Assembly: GCA_021732215.1 (NCBI GenBank)
Contig: JAKFVL010000032.1
Location: forward strand, 1-64,000
Reading direction: 5' to 3'
DNA length: 64,000 nt
Source: Hyphomicrobiales bacterium
GTDB taxonomy: Bacteria > Pseudomonadota > Alphaproteobacteria > Rhizobiales > Xanthobacteraceae
Below the pieces are notes generated by a model. The model ran no database searches. It was not told the DNA's origin and worked only from the letters and a program-made list of their open reading frames with translations. This document shows, one piece after another, positions 1-10,054 of the stretch (within the stretch, counting starts at the first letter, position 1; each line of letters begins with the position of its first letter). A program made the translations under genes and the position numbers.

Positions 1-693
1 GGTCTGGATACCCCCACCCCCGACCCCTCCCCACGAGGGGGAGGGGAGAACAAGAGCCGCCTCGTCACCAACGTGGTGATGATGGGCATGGGCGAGCCGC
101 TTTATAACTTCGACGCGGTGCGCGATGCGCTGCTGATCGTGTCCGACAACGAAGGAATCGGCATTTCGCGCCGCCGGATTACGCTGTCCACGTCGGGCGT
201 GGTGCCGAACATCGCCCGCGCCGGCGACGAGATCGGCGTCATGCTGGCGATCTCGCTGCATGCGGTGCGCGACGATCTGCGCAACGAGCTGGTGCCGCTC
301 AATCGCAAGTATCCGATCGCGGAATTACTCGACGCCTGCCGCAACTATCCGGGCGTGTCCAACTCGCGCCGCATCACCTTCGAGTACGTCATGCTGAAAG
401 GCGTCAACGACTCGATGGCTGATGCCAAGCTGCTGGTAAAAATGCTCAAGGGCATTCCGGCAAAGATCAATCTCATTCCGTTCAATCCGTGGCCGGGCAC
501 AAAGTACGAATGTTCGGATTGGGATCAGATCGAAAAATTCTCCGAGTATATTTTCAATGCGGGTTATTCCTCGCCGGTGCGCACGCCGCGCGGCCGCGAT
601 ATTCTTGCCGCCTGTGGCCAGCTCAAGTCGGAAACCGAAAAACTCTCCGCCCGCGAGCGTCAGGCGCTGCGCGCCATGGCGATGACGGATTGA
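1..693 (+). CDS. rlmN: 23S rRNA/tRNA adenine-C2 methyltransferase RlmN (5' end outside window)
   Basis: Radical-SAM enzyme that methylates C2 of A2503 in 23S rRNA and A37 in some tRNAs. The reading frame is open from base 1, so only the last 230 codons are visible. Recognisable family segments are [23 protein letters not shown] and [10 protein letters not shown], and the C-terminal ILAACGQL carries the second catalytic cysteine (Cys355 of the E. coli enzyme). The CxxxCxxC iron–sulfur motif must lie upstream. The first visible codons read [13 protein letters not shown], encoded by a GC-rich palindrome (bases 24–46) just before the conserved LVTNVVMMG block, which looks like an in-frame repeat insertion. 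Identity is secure; the start cannot be given. Confidence 0.95.
   Translation, partial: GLDTPTPDPSPRGGGENKSRLVTNVVMMGMGEPLYNFDAVRDALLIVSDNEGIGISRRRITLSTSGVVPNIARAGDEIGVMLAISLHAVRDDLRNELVPLNRKYPIAELLDACRNYPGVSNSRRITFEYVMLKGVNDSMADAKLLVKMLKGIPAKINLIPFNPWPGTKYECSDWDQIEKFSEYIFNAGYSSPVRTPRGRDILAACGQLKSETEKLSARERQALRAMAMTD
10..48. repeat. GC-rich palindromic repeat inside rlmN (family A, half element)
   Basis: C-rich run followed by a hairpin with arms CCCCTCCCC (24–32) and GGGGAGGGG (38–46). It resembles the right half of the inverted-pair repeats at 26206–26267, 29337–29381, 46591–46651 and 56191–56227. It is translated in frame as part of RlmN. Any left half would lie before base 1. Confidence 0.75.
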
Positions 694-724
694 CGGCTCA
701 CTTTCGCTCCACGCAGAAGATCGT

Positions 725-1180
725 ATGGCCATCCTCGGACGTATCATCGTCATCTTCTTTGCGTTCTGCGCAGCATGTGCGGTCGCGGGTGCGGTGATCG
801 TCGCGGCTGTGCTGTTTCCTGAAATGAGCGATGTGCGGCTCGGCTCGGAGCAGGACACGCTCGCGGTTGCGCTGGCATTCGGGTTTGTCTTTGTCAGCGG
901 CTTCGCGTTGCTGCCGGCGCTGATTGCAGTCCTCGTCACCGAGGGATTTTCGATCCGCTCGGTGCTGTTCTATGCAGTGGCCGGTGCAGTGGTGGGTGCT
1001 GTTTGCTATCTCGGATTGACTGATTTCGACCCACGCGCCATGCAGTTCAGCGGGATCGATCGCCGCCATCTCGAGATTATGGCCGGTGCGGGAGTTCTCT
1101 CCGGCCTGACCTACTGGCTGATCGCGGGTCGCAATGCCGGCGCGTGGCGGTCTCGCGCCAAGCCGCCGGTGCGTACCTAG
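725..1180 (+). CDS. small integral membrane protein of unknown function
   Basis: 151-residue protein with about four hydrophobic segments (roughly residues 4–28, 43–70, 78–100 and 118–138), so probably an inner-membrane protein. No catalytic motif is recognised. It follows rlmN by 31 bases on the same strand and may be cotranscribed. Its stop codon overlaps by a few bases the stop of the convergent isomerase-like gene. Function unknown; a real gene is likely because the hydrophobic pattern is coherent over the full length. Confidence 0.7.
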   Translation: MAILGRIIVIFFAFCAACAVAGAVIVAAVLFPEMSDVRLGSEQDTLAVALAFGFVFVSGFALLPALIAVLVTEGFSIRSVLFYAVAGAVVGAVCYLGLTDFDPRAMQFSGIDRRHLEIMAGAGVLSGLTYWLIAGRNAGAWRSRAKPPVRT

Positions 1181-1779
1181 CCGCGTTTTGCCCAGCGCAA
1201 CGCCCTTTCGAGCCGGTCATTGCCCCAGAACATCTCTCCATCTGCGGTCGTGAAGCTGGGTGCGCCGAACAGTTCGAGTTTTTGCGCCTGCTTGGTTTGT
1301 GCCCGCAGTTTCGATTTGTTGTTGTCGGACTGCGCAAGCGCCAGCGTTGCGTCCACGGGCAACTTCAGTTTGCCGAGCACATCCGCGATCACGCCTGGTT
1401 CTGAGATGGTTCTGCCATCGGAAAATTCAGCAACATAGGTTGCGCGGGTAAAATCCTCGCCCCAGCCTTCATCCATTCCGGCCATCGCCACGCGCGCCGC
1501 GAGCAGGCTGTTTTGCGGAAAGACCGAAGGACGGCGAAAGCTGATTCCGATCTCGTCGGCGAGGCGCTCCATATCGCGCCACATGTTCCGGCCCTTGAGC
1601 GGAAACGTCACGAACGGCGACGTGGTCATGTTCTGGCTCTGGAAAATCGGCCCGAGCAGGAACGGCCGCCAACGCACGGTGACACCTTCAGCCTCGGCCA
1701 GCGGCGCGATCCGCATCGCGCTCAGGAATGAATAGGTCGAGGCGAAGTCATACCAGAAGTCGAGTACCGGCTTGGCCAT
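1177..1779 (-). CDS. 2-hydroxychromene-2-carboxylate isomerase family protein (DsbA/kappa-GST fold)
   Basis: 200-residue protein of the thioredoxin-fold family that includes 2-hydroxychromene-2-carboxylate isomerase (NahD) and kappa-class glutathione transferases. The N-terminal LDFWYDFASTYSFLSA holds the serine (FASTYS, about residues 13–18) that replaces the redox cysteine in this family, and FGAPSF near residue 170 is the cis-proline segment. The family uses glutathione to isomerise aromatic-degradation intermediates, but no naphthalene-pathway genes are nearby, so the substrate is unknown. Convergent with, and slightly overlapping, the upstream membrane-protein gene. Confidence 0.85.
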   Translation of the reverse strand: MAKPVLDFWYDFASTYSFLSAMRIAPLAEAEGVTVRWRPFLLGPIFQSQNMTTSPFVTFPLKGRNMWRDMERLADEIGISFRRPSVFPQNSLLAARVAMAGMDEGWGEDFTRATYVAEFSDGRTISEPGVIADVLGKLKLPVDATLALAQSDNNKSKLRAQTKQAQKLELFGAPSFTTADGEMFWGNDRLERALRWAKRG

Positions 1780-1884
1780 TAAGTGTCCTGTCAGGTTCGG
1801 CGCTTCCGCAATCTAGCATGACGGGTACCGGCCAAAAGGCCGCAATGGCTTTTCTTGTTTCGCGGCGTCGGGTAGACCCTCGCC

Positions 1885-4149
1885 ATGAACCGGACCGGAC
1901 TATTCATTGCGCTCGGCGCGGCTGCTTTGTTCACACTGATCTACGCGCTGTTTCCGCAACTCGATCTGGCCGCGGCGCGGCTGTTTTACGATCCGGCGAC
2001 GAAGACATTTCCTGCGTCCTTCAATCGGACGCTGGAATTCCTGCGCCAGGCCGCGATGGTGATCGCCTGGCTTTTTGCGGCGCCGGCAATCGTCGCATTC
2101 TTCGTGAAGCTGATCTGGCCGCACCGGCCGCTTCTGATCTCGGGACGCAAGATGGTGTTCATCCTGTTCACCATCGCGATGTCCGCGGGGATTCTCACCA
2201 ATGCCATCTTCAAGCAGAACTGGGGCCGCCCGCGCCCCGCCGCGACCGCGGACTTCAACGGGCGTTGGGAGTTCAAGCCGTGGTGGGATTCGAGCGGCGC
2301 GTGTCCGCGCAACTGCTCGTTCTTCTCGGGCGAAGCCGCGACCGCGTTCTGGACCTACGCGCCGGCATCGCTGGCGCCGGCCACAATCCGTCCGGTGGCT
2401 TACGTGGCTGCGACCGCGTTCGGCACCGCGACCGGATTGCTGCGGATGATGTTCGGCGGTCACTATCTCAGCGACGTCATCGTCGCCGGCATCGTTGCGT
2501 TTCTGGTGATCTGGCTGACCCACGGGCTGTTGTTCCGCTGGGGTGCGACGCGGTTCTCCGACGAGAACATCGACCGCTGGCTTGGTGACAAGCTGATCGC
2601 TGGCCGTGCCGGCATGAAGAATTTACAGACCCGTTTTGCCGGCGACCTGGCATTGCCGCATGATGGCGGCTTGCCGCGAACGTTCTGGTGGCTCGTCGCC
2701 ATGCTTGCCGGCCTGACCGCGTTTCGCATCGTCGGTTTGAAAGTATCCGTCGTCGATCTGTTCTATGACGAAGCGCAATACTGGGCGTGGGCGCAAGCTC
2801 CTGCATTCGGCTACTTCTCAAAGCCCCCGCTGCTGGCTTGGGTGATTGCCGCGACAACAAAGGTCTGTGGCGACGGCGAAGCCTGCATCCGCGCGGCATC
2901 GCCCGTCTTTTACCTCGCGACGGCGCTCGTCAGCTATGCGATCGCGCTCAGGCTCTATGGTGCACGCACGGCATTCTGGACCGGGCTTTGTATCGCGCTT
3001 GGCACCGGCGTCGTTTTTTCCTCTCGCATCATTTCGACCGACGTCCCGCTGCTGCTGTGCTTTGCCGTCGCATTGCTGGCTTACGTGCGGTTGCTCGACG
3101 AGCGGGACTGGCGCTGGGCCGCGGTGCTCGGCATGGCGCTAGGTTTCGGCATGCTTGCAAAATACGCCATGGCCTACTTCGTGTTCGGTGCGGCGCTTGC
3201 GGCGTTCGTCGATCCGCGAGCACGCGATCTGCTGCGCCATCGGTTGTGGTGGATTGCGATGGCGATAGCGGGGTTGTTGCTGTTGCCGAACCTGATCTGG
3301 GTTGCGATCCACGACTTCGCCACGCTGCGGCATACCCAGGACAACATCACCGGCGGCCGCAGCATCGGCTTCAACCCGCTCAATGCCGTGGGATTTCTGG
3401 TGGCGCAGTTTGCGGTATGCGGCCCCGTCATCTTTGCCGTGTTCCTGATGACGTTTGTCCGTCCGATCAGGGATCGTTTGCAACCGGCAGATCGTATCAT
3501 GATCGCCTTCGCAGTTCCGCCACTGGCGATCGTCGCGTTCAATGGGATCTTCAATCATGCCAACGCCAATTGGGCCGCGCCCGCGGCGATTTCAATGACC
3601 GTCGTTGCCGTCGCGATACTGGTTCGGCAGGATGCCTCGCGCTGGCTTCGGGTCACAGTCGCGATCGGTCTCGTCGCGCAGATTGTCTTGCCGGTCGCGG
3701 ATGCATTCGCCGACCGGATCAGTCTCAAGTTTCTGGCCAAGCCGGATGTCTATGCACGCACTATCGGTTGGCGGGCGCTGAGCGAGAGCATCGCAAGCGT
3801 GTCGCTGGCCAATGGCGCAAAGGCCATTGTCGCCGATCAGCGCGATATTGTCGCCTCGCTGATCTACTACACCCGAAAGTTTGGGCTTCCCATTCTGTCC
3901 TGGCGCACCAGCCGGGCTTTCAACCATCAATTCGATATTGATCGGCCGTTGACGCCGGCATCGCCTGAGCCGCTGTTGTATGTTTCCGGCTGTCCGCTGC
4001 CTTCGCGGCTCGCAGGTCATTTCACAGCGGTCGAACCGCTGCCTGCGATCGCCGCGCCGGCGGGCCGCCGCTCGTCAAGAACAGTGTTCGCATTCAAGCT
4101 GTCCGGCAGCCGTGGCAACGACGCACCGATCGGACCTTGTGTGCCGTAG
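1885..4149 (+). CDS. fused PAP2 lipid phosphatase – GT39/ArnT-like glycosyltransferase
   Basis: 754-residue multispanning membrane protein with two domains in one uninterrupted frame. Residues about 80–215 are a PAP2 phosphatase: K110-x6-R117-P118, then FFSGEA, and R-x5-H193-x3-D197. In the middle motif the usual PSGH histidine is Glu. From about residue 265 it is a GT39 (ArnT/dolichyl-phosphate-mannose-type) transferase with the acidic [10 protein letters not shown] signature (Asp295, Glu296) in the first periplasmic loop, followed by many transmembrane helices. PAP2 enzymes of the LpxE/LpxF type remove lipid A phosphates, and ArnT/Rgt enzymes attach sugars from polyprenyl carriers. One chain doing both on lipid A is an inference. 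argG follows after about 90 bases. Confidence 0.85.
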   Translation: MNRTGLFIALGAAALFTLIYALFPQLDLAAARLFYDPATKTFPASFNRTLEFLRQAAMVIAWLFAAPAIVAFFVKLIWPHRPLLISGRKMVFILFTIAMSAGILTNAIFKQNWGRPRPAATADFNGRWEFKPWWDSSGACPRNCSFFSGEAATAFWTYAPASLAPATIRPVAYVAATAFGTATGLLRMMFGGHYLSDVIVAGIVAFLVIWLTHGLLFRWGATRFSDENIDRWLGDKLIAGRAGMKNLQTRFAGDLALPHDGGLPRTFWWLVAMLAGLTAFRIVGLKVSVVDLFYDEAQYWAWAQAPAFGYFSKPPLLAWVIAATTKVCGDGEACIRAASPVFYLATALVSYAIALRLYGARTAFWTGLCIALGTGVVFSSRIISTDVPLLLCFAVALLAYVRLLDERDWRWAAVLGMALGFGMLAKYAMAYFVFGAALAAFVDPRARDLLRHRLWWIAMAIAGLLLLPNLIWVAIHDFATLRHTQDNITGGRSIGFNPLNAVGFLVAQFAVCGPVIFAVFLMTFVRPIRDRLQPADRIMIAFAVPPLAIVAFNGIFNHANANWAAPAAISMTVVAVAILVRQDASRWLRVTVAIGLVAQIVLPVADAFADRISLKFLAKPDVYARTIGWRALSESIASVSLANGAKAIVADQRDIVASLIYYTRKFGLPILSWRTSRAFNHQFDIDRPLTPASPEPLLYVSGCPLPSRLAGHFTAVEPLPAIAAPAGRRSSRTVFAFKLSGSRGNDAPIGPCVP

Positions 4150-4240
4150 ATGCCGTCGGATTCCTGCGTCTGCGCGGCTTGCGCGGCGGGCGGTTCTCCC
4201 TATAGTCCGGCCGAAATCCGGACGTTTCCAAGAGAAATTC

Positions 4241-5473
<1,233 letters not shown>

Positions 5474-5495
5474 TCGATTGCGGAGCCGTTTGCTG

Positions 5496-6770
5496 ATGGT
5501 CAGCCGAGGAGTCGTCAAGGCGTCTGCCGTTGCAGCTTCGCTCCTCGCCATCGCCGCGACTTCCAGCGATGCCCAACCGCCACAGGGTCAGCGTCCGCTC
5601 TCTCTCGAAAAGCTCGAACGCATCTCCGACTATCTCAACGGCCAGGTTGCGGGCGGGAAGATCGCCGGCGCGGTGGTGCTGGTCCAGCGCCACGGCAAGC
5701 CGGTCTATCTGAAGAGCTTGGGGGTGCAGGACGTCACGACCAGAACGCCGATGTCGCCCGATACACTGTTCGCGGTCTATTCGCTGTCCAAGCTGGTCAC
5801 CAGCGTTGCGGCGATGATGCTGGTCGATGAGGGCAAGCTCGCGCTCGACGATCCGCTCTCGAAATACATCCCCGCCTTCGCAGATGTGAAAGTCGGCATC
5901 GACTCGAAAACGGCTGCCGGCGAGCCCGTGATGAAGCTGGTGCCGCCGGTGCGGCCGATCGTGATCGAAGATCTCATGCGCCACACCTCGGGTATCACCT
6001 ACGCCGACACCGGCGGTGATCTGATCAGGCAGGCCTACGGCAAGCGCGATATTTTCATCGACAATCCCGACAACGCGACGGTGGCGGACCGTATCGCGCG
6101 GTTGCCCTTGTCGTGCCAGCCCGGCTCGACGTGGCGCTATGGTTATTCGACCGACATCCTCGGCCGCGTCATCGAGGTGATTTCGGGTCAGACGCTGTAT
6201 CAGTTCATGCGGGAGCGCTTGTTTGTTCCGCTCGGCATGAAGGATACGAAGTTCGTGCTGGAAACGCCGGGCGAATGGGCGCGGATGGCGGAGCCGATGC
6301 CGCACGACGCGGTGATGGGTAAATCGGAAAAGGCACGGCGGGCGCGAACCCGCTGGGAATCCGGCGGTGGCGGGCTGGTCTCCACCGTCAAGGATTATGC
6401 ACGCTTCGGTCAGATGATCCTCAACGGCGGCGAACTCGAAGGCAGGCGCTATCTCAGCCGTGAAGCGTTCACGCTGATGACGACCGACAAGGTGGGGCCG
6501 GGATCGGGCGTCGAGCACGATGACAACTACTATCCCGGCGACGGCTTCGGCTTCGGGCTCGGCTTCGGTGTGCGAACGGGAATTGGCGTGCTCAAACCGC
6601 CGCGTGCGGGTTCAATCGGTGAACTGAAATGGGATAGCGGCAGCGGCATTTACCTCGGCATCGATCCAAAGGAGGACACTGTCTACATCCTGATGGAGCA
6701 GACCGGCATCGAACGCGGCCGCATCGTCCCGACGGTGAAGAAGCTGTTCTACGAGGCGTTCGAGGATTGA
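5496..6770 (+). CDS. exported serine hydrolase, beta-lactamase/class C PBP (S12-like) family
   Basis: 424 residues from the ATG at 5496, which gives a clean signal peptide (hydrophobic core about residues 8–22, then SSDA-QPP). The nucleophile motif is S96-L-S-K99 (SxxK), followed by HTSG and YGYSTD, where the Tyr-based second motif has Ser-Thr in place of the usual Ser/Ala-Asn. The family includes class C beta-lactamases, D-aminopeptidases and EstB-like esterases, so the substrate cannot be read from sequence. The frame extends upstream into argG, but that start would lack a signal sequence. A bidirectional terminator follows. Confidence 0.85.
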   Translation: MVSRGVVKASAVAASLLAIAATSSDAQPPQGQRPLSLEKLERISDYLNGQVAGGKIAGAVVLVQRHGKPVYLKSLGVQDVTTRTPMSPDTLFAVYSLSKLVTSVAAMMLVDEGKLALDDPLSKYIPAFADVKVGIDSKTAAGEPVMKLVPPVRPIVIEDLMRHTSGITYADTGGDLIRQAYGKRDIFIDNPDNATVADRIARLPLSCQPGSTWRYGYSTDILGRVIEVISGQTLYQFMRERLFVPLGMKDTKFVLETPGEWARMAEPMPHDAVMGKSEKARRARTRWESGGGGLVSTVKDYARFGQMILNGGELEGRRYLSREAFTLMTTDKVGPGSGVEHDDNYYPGDGFGFGLGFGVRTGIGVLKPPRAGSIGELKWDSGSGIYLGIDPKEDTVYILMEQTGIERGRIVPTVKKLFYEAFED

Positions 6771-6816
6771 TCCGGTTTGGTGCAACGAACGGCGGCGGAT
6801 CGCCTGCCGCAAAAGA

Positions 6817-6847
6817 AAAAATGGCCGGGATCGCTCCCGGCCATTTT
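6817..6847. terminator. bidirectional rho-independent terminator
   Basis: Stem AATGGCCGGGA / TCCCGGCCATT with a 4-base loop, flanked by A-rich and T-rich runs on either side. It lies between the convergent serine hydrolase and OmpA-domain genes and can serve both. Confidence 0.85.
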
Positions 6848-6863
6848 GTGCGTTTACCGCGAT

Positions 6864-8516
6864 TTACCTGCGCGGCGGCGCGGTGCCCGGAGGTGGCGGA
6901 GGCAGCGAGGCCTGTCCGCCGTTCAGCAGCGGCGTGATGTTGCGGATGGTGACGCGGCGGTTGGTGCGTTCCGGCCCGTCGGTCGGCACCTTGAGATACT
7001 GCTCGCCGTAACCTTGCGCCGTCAGATTTTCCGCAGGCACGTTGAACTGCTGTGTCAGCAGCGTCGCAGCCGATTCGGCCCGGCGATCCGACAGCGACAG
7101 GTTGTCGACGTCGGAGCCGACCGCATCGGTGTGCCCTTCGATCAGGAACACCGCGCGCGGATTGCGCTGGATGGCACGATTGAGTCCATCTGCGATCGAT
7201 TGCAGCTTGCTGGCCTGATCCGGCGAAATGTCCGAAGAACCCAATTCGAAAGTGATGGTGTCGAGATCGATCGAGGGCATGCGCTGACGCACCGACGGCG
7301 AATACCGGATTTCGTCGAGCGAGTATCGCCGCTCGATGCGTTCGACCGGTGGTGCGATCAGCGTCTCGTAGATCAGTTCCGGCGGGGCCTGTTCGGCCTC
7401 GACGATATAGCGATCCTGCGGAATGCGCAGGACCGGCGGCGGCAGCGCGACAAAGAAACCGCCGATGCCGCGCGGTCCACGCGGTGTGTTGTCGATGATG
7501 ATGATCTCGCGGCCCCGATCGTCGCGGCGGATTCGTCGCAGCAGCGAACCGTCGCGGTCGGTGACGGTGATGATCTGCGTTCCATCGGGGCGGATCACCA
7601 CGGTGCGCGTCTCAGCGCCCTGCTGCTGGACACGCACGTCACGCGCGCCGTAGCGGAAGCGATCGACGTCGCTGTGGCGCACGAACGATTGTCCGTTCGG
7701 ATCCTGAATGATGACGCGGCCCGGTTCGCGGAAAACGGTGCGTCCGCCCTCCACGGTCTGTTGCCGTTGTGACCGGATCGCCTCGATCGTCAAAGCCGTC
7801 GCTGCACCCGCAACAACGCCGGCGGCGATCGCCGGCAGCGGACTCGGATTGGCGCGCGGGGGCGGCGGCAGTGGTGTTGCCACGGCCGGCGCCGGCGGTG
7901 AGGCCGGTGTACCCGCGGGCAGTCCGGGCGGCGGACCGCTGCGGCGCTGGAATCCCGGCGAGCCCGGAGCTCCGGACGGACGAGGTCCGCCTGGCGCCGA
8001 TTGCGGTGTCGCGGCTGGAGGTGCTGCGGCTGGAGGTGCGGCAGCCGGAGGTGCTGCGGCGGGAGGTGTCGGCGGCACTGCAGGTGGTGCGGCTGCGGGC
8101 GGTGGAGGAGGTGCAGCAGCTGGTGCCGATGGAGCAGGCGCGGCAGATGGCGCAGCCGCAGGAGGCGGCGCGGTCCGCGCAGCAGGGGGCGGGCTCGATG
8201 CTGGAGGAGCTCCAGGAGCCGGCGCCGTTGAAGAAGCCGGTGGCGCTGTCCTTTGCGGTGCAGCCGCTGGCGGCGGTGCAGGAGGCCGTGGAGGTGCTGC
8301 TGCAGGAGGCGGTGGTGTTGCCGGCGGCGCGGCCTTCGGCGCGCCCGGAGGCGGTCCCTTCGGTGGCTGCTTCGGCTTGCCGTCCGGGCCTAGCTCAACA
8401 GGTGGTGCGGCTTGCGCGAGCACAACGGGTTCGCTGTGAGATTGCGCAAAGCTCGACGTCGCGCAAGAAGCCGAAAGGGCAGTGGTGGCAAGAAGGACCA
8501 AGCGAAGCGTTGTCAT
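6864..8516 (-). CDS. proline/alanine-rich exported protein with C-terminal OmpA domain
   Basis: 550 residues: signal peptide (about 1–25, ending SSFAQS), a long Pro/Ala-rich low-complexity tract (about 35–225), a middle domain with repeated charged beta-like segments (about 250–400), and a C-terminal OmpA/MotB peptidoglycan-binding domain (about 413–530) with FELGSSDIS, GHTDAVGSD and LSLSDRRAESAATLL. Such proteins sit in the outer membrane or periplasm and anchor to peptidoglycan; the proline tract probably acts as a spacer. The tract contains short tandem repeats at 8010–8080 and may vary in length between strains. Confidence 0.85.
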   Translation of the reverse strand: MTTLRLVLLATTALSASCATSSFAQSHSEPVVLAQAAPPVELGPDGKPKQPPKGPPPGAPKAAPPATPPPPAAAPPRPPAPPPAAAPQRTAPPASSTAPAPGAPPASSPPPAARTAPPPAAAPSAAPAPSAPAAAPPPPPAAAPPAVPPTPPAAAPPAAAPPAAAPPAATPQSAPGGPRPSGAPGSPGFQRRSGPPPGLPAGTPASPPAPAVATPLPPPPRANPSPLPAIAAGVVAGAATALTIEAIRSQRQQTVEGGRTVFREPGRVIIQDPNGQSFVRHSDVDRFRYGARDVRVQQQGAETRTVVIRPDGTQIITVTDRDGSLLRRIRRDDRGREIIIIDNTPRGPRGIGGFFVALPPPVLRIPQDRYIVEAEQAPPELIYETLIAPPVERIERRYSLDEIRYSPSVRQRMPSIDLDTITFELGSSDISPDQASKLQSIADGLNRAIQRNPRAVFLIEGHTDAVGSDVDNLSLSDRRAESAATLLTQQFNVPAENLTAQGYGEQYLKVPTDGPERTNRRVTIRNITPLLNGGQASLPPPPPGTAPPRR

Positions 8517-8738
8517 GTCAACCCGCAGTTCGAAGGGAAAGTTTCAATAGCGTACAGCGAAGCGAAAGATTTGGAGAATCGATCAGCATGTATCGGTGGG
8601 GCCGGAATGTGGCGGATGTGAATGCCGCAACGCGATTTATTCTCGAATGACGGCGGTATCCGCGGTGCATTATTCAGGCGGTATTCATGACCGGCTTCGA
8701 CAGCGGCACGATCTCGTCCGATAGCGGTCGATGCCTCG

Positions 8739-8960
8739 TCATATCCTGGGCGGCTCGATGATTTCCGGATCGCCTTCGGATGGCTGGATCGGCGGCCGAT
8801 CGGGGCCACGCACGGGCAAATCGTCGGGCACCCGTCCCGGCAACTCGATCGGATGTTGCGGTTCGGCGGGATCGTTGGCAGGCGGTGGTATCTCCGGGCG
8901 CGGATTGCCCGGAGGCTGTTCGAGCGGCGGCTCTTTCGGGCCGGGCGGAATGTTCGGCAT
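8739..8960 (-). CDS. proline-rich microprotein coupled to the PPOX gene
   Basis: 73-residue protein made largely of Pro, Glu, Asp and Arg (begins MPNIPPGPKEPP), with no hydrophobic segment; probably disordered. Its ATG overlaps the stop codon of the preceding PPOX-family gene as TAATG, which implies translational coupling and supports it being a real gene despite its low complexity. Function unknown. Confidence 0.6.
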   Translation of the reverse strand: MPNIPPGPKEPPLEQPPGNPRPEIPPPANDPAEPQHPIELPGRVPDDLPVRGPDRPPIQPSEGDPEIIEPPRI

Positions 8961-9442
8961 TACATCGCGACCTTGCGATTGTCACCGATGTCCGGGCGCG
9001 TACCGGTTACGGCCGCAGCCGCCATCTTCACGTAGCTGACGACGGTGCCGGGCGAATCCCAATACTCAGCATCGTCGGGTGTGATCTTCAGCACGCGGAT
9101 ATTCGGATCGTCGGCGCTGTCCCACCAGGCCTTTGCCTCTGTGGTGAAAAGCTCCTTGATCTTCGCTCGATCGTTGGACACGGCGGCATGGCCGGTTACC
9201 GACACGTAATTTTGCCCGCGGCTATCGGCAAAAGCGACGTTGACGCTCGGATTGCGCGCGATCTCGTCGTCCTTTTGCTCGCGTGCGTCGGTGAGAAAAT
9301 AAATCTGGTTCTCGTCGGGTGCGACGCGCGCCGACATCGGACGCGAACGCAGCTTGCTGCCGTCGGTGGTCACCAGCATCGCAAAGCCGATCTTTTCCAT
9401 CAGCTTCCAGACGTGTCTCGTATCGCTGTTGTCGTTTGCCAT
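8960..9442 (-). CDS. pyridoxamine 5'-phosphate oxidase-like (general stress protein 26) family protein
   Basis: 160-residue protein with the split-barrel flavin-binding fold: FAMLVTTDGSKLRSRPMS near residue 20, IYFLTDAREQKDDEI, and NVAFADSRGQNYVSVTGHA. Members bind FMN/FAD and belong to the general-stress-protein-26 group. They lack the residues that would show true pyridoxine oxidase activity, so a flavin-dependent reductase or flavin-binding stress role is inferred. It is the first gene of a two-gene unit with the proline-rich microprotein and is divergent from the MAPEG gene. Confidence 0.85.
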   Translation of the reverse strand: MANDNSDTRHVWKLMEKIGFAMLVTTDGSKLRSRPMSARVAPDENQIYFLTDAREQKDDEIARNPSVNVAFADSRGQNYVSVTGHAAVSNDRAKIKELFTTEAKAWWDSADDPNIRVLKITPDDAEYWDSPGTVVSYVKMAAAAVTGTRPDIGDNRKVAM

Positions 9443-9605
9443 GATTTTCGACCTCCGGTCTGCTTGCGAGGGACAAAGCTGAATCTGCTAACGGTCATCA
9501 ATGCCGGATGTTCCGGTTCGGCATTCGTCGATGGCGCCGATTGACAATCGCGATGGAACTCAGCATCGAAAGCGTGCGGGCGTTCCGCAATCGGGGGAGG
9601 AGCCA

Positions 9606-9980
9606 ATGCCGTTTGCTTACTGGTGTGTATTGATCGCCGCCTTGATGCCGTATGCTCTGGTCGCCTACGCGAAGTCGTCGTCGCGCAACAACTACAATCC
9701 CCGCGACTCTGCGGAAAAACTGGAAGGCGCGAAGCGGCGCGCCTATGCCGCGCATCAAAACGGTTTCGAGGTGTTTCCGTTTTTCGCCGCCGCGGTGATC
9801 GCGTCCGCACAACTCGGCGGTTCGATCAGCACGATCAATACGCTCGCCGGCCTCTTCATTCTCTGCCGGATCGTCTACGCAGGCTGCTATATCGCCAACA
9901 TCGCGACGCTGCGGTCGCTGGTCTGGTTCGCCGGCCTTCTGCTCACAATTGCGATCTTCGTACTGCCGGCGTTCAAATAG
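9606..9980 (+). CDS. MAPEG family membrane protein
   Basis: 124 residues from the ATG at 9606, preceded by a strong GGGGGAGGAG ribosome-binding site; the longer upstream frame has no such site. About four transmembrane helices. The segment NNYNPRDSAEKLEGAKRRAYAAHQNGFEVFPFF, which carries the conserved Arg/Asn residues of the family, identifies the MAPEG superfamily of membrane glutathione-dependent enzymes. The bacterial substrate is unknown. The intergenic region to the downstream YafY gene holds a perfect palindrome (10004–10020). Confidence 0.85.
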   Translation: MPFAYWCVLIAALMPYALVAYAKSSSRNNYNPRDSAEKLEGAKRRAYAAHQNGFEVFPFFAAAVIASAQLGGSISTINTLAGLFILCRIVYAGCYIANIATLRSLVWFAGLLLTIAIFVLPAFK

Positions 9981-10003
9981 CGGCGATCGCGCTACGCCGC
10001 ATG

Positions 10004-10020
10004 CTGCCAGATTCTGGCAG
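10004..10020. promoter_or_regulatory. palindromic operator candidate upstream of the YafY regulator
   Basis: CTGCCAGATTCTGGCAG: perfect 8-base arms around one central T, 34 bases before the regulator's start codon. A near-identical palindrome lies right after the gene at 10756–10771. The placement suggests autoregulation. Confidence 0.6.
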
Positions 10021-10054
10021 CATTTCGTGGTAATCCGGCAGCGAGGATATCGCT

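Noticed and set aside
3980-4240. N-terminal extension of argG
   Set aside because: The open frame upstream of 4241 overlaps the end of the glycosyltransferase gene and does not resemble ArgG; the ATG at 4241 gives the standard N-terminus.
7708-8439. Long glycine/alanine-rich open frame on the plus strand
   Set aside because: It is the antisense of the Pro/Ala-rich tract of the OmpA-domain gene; GC-rich codon bias creates it, and it has no ribosome-binding site or domain.
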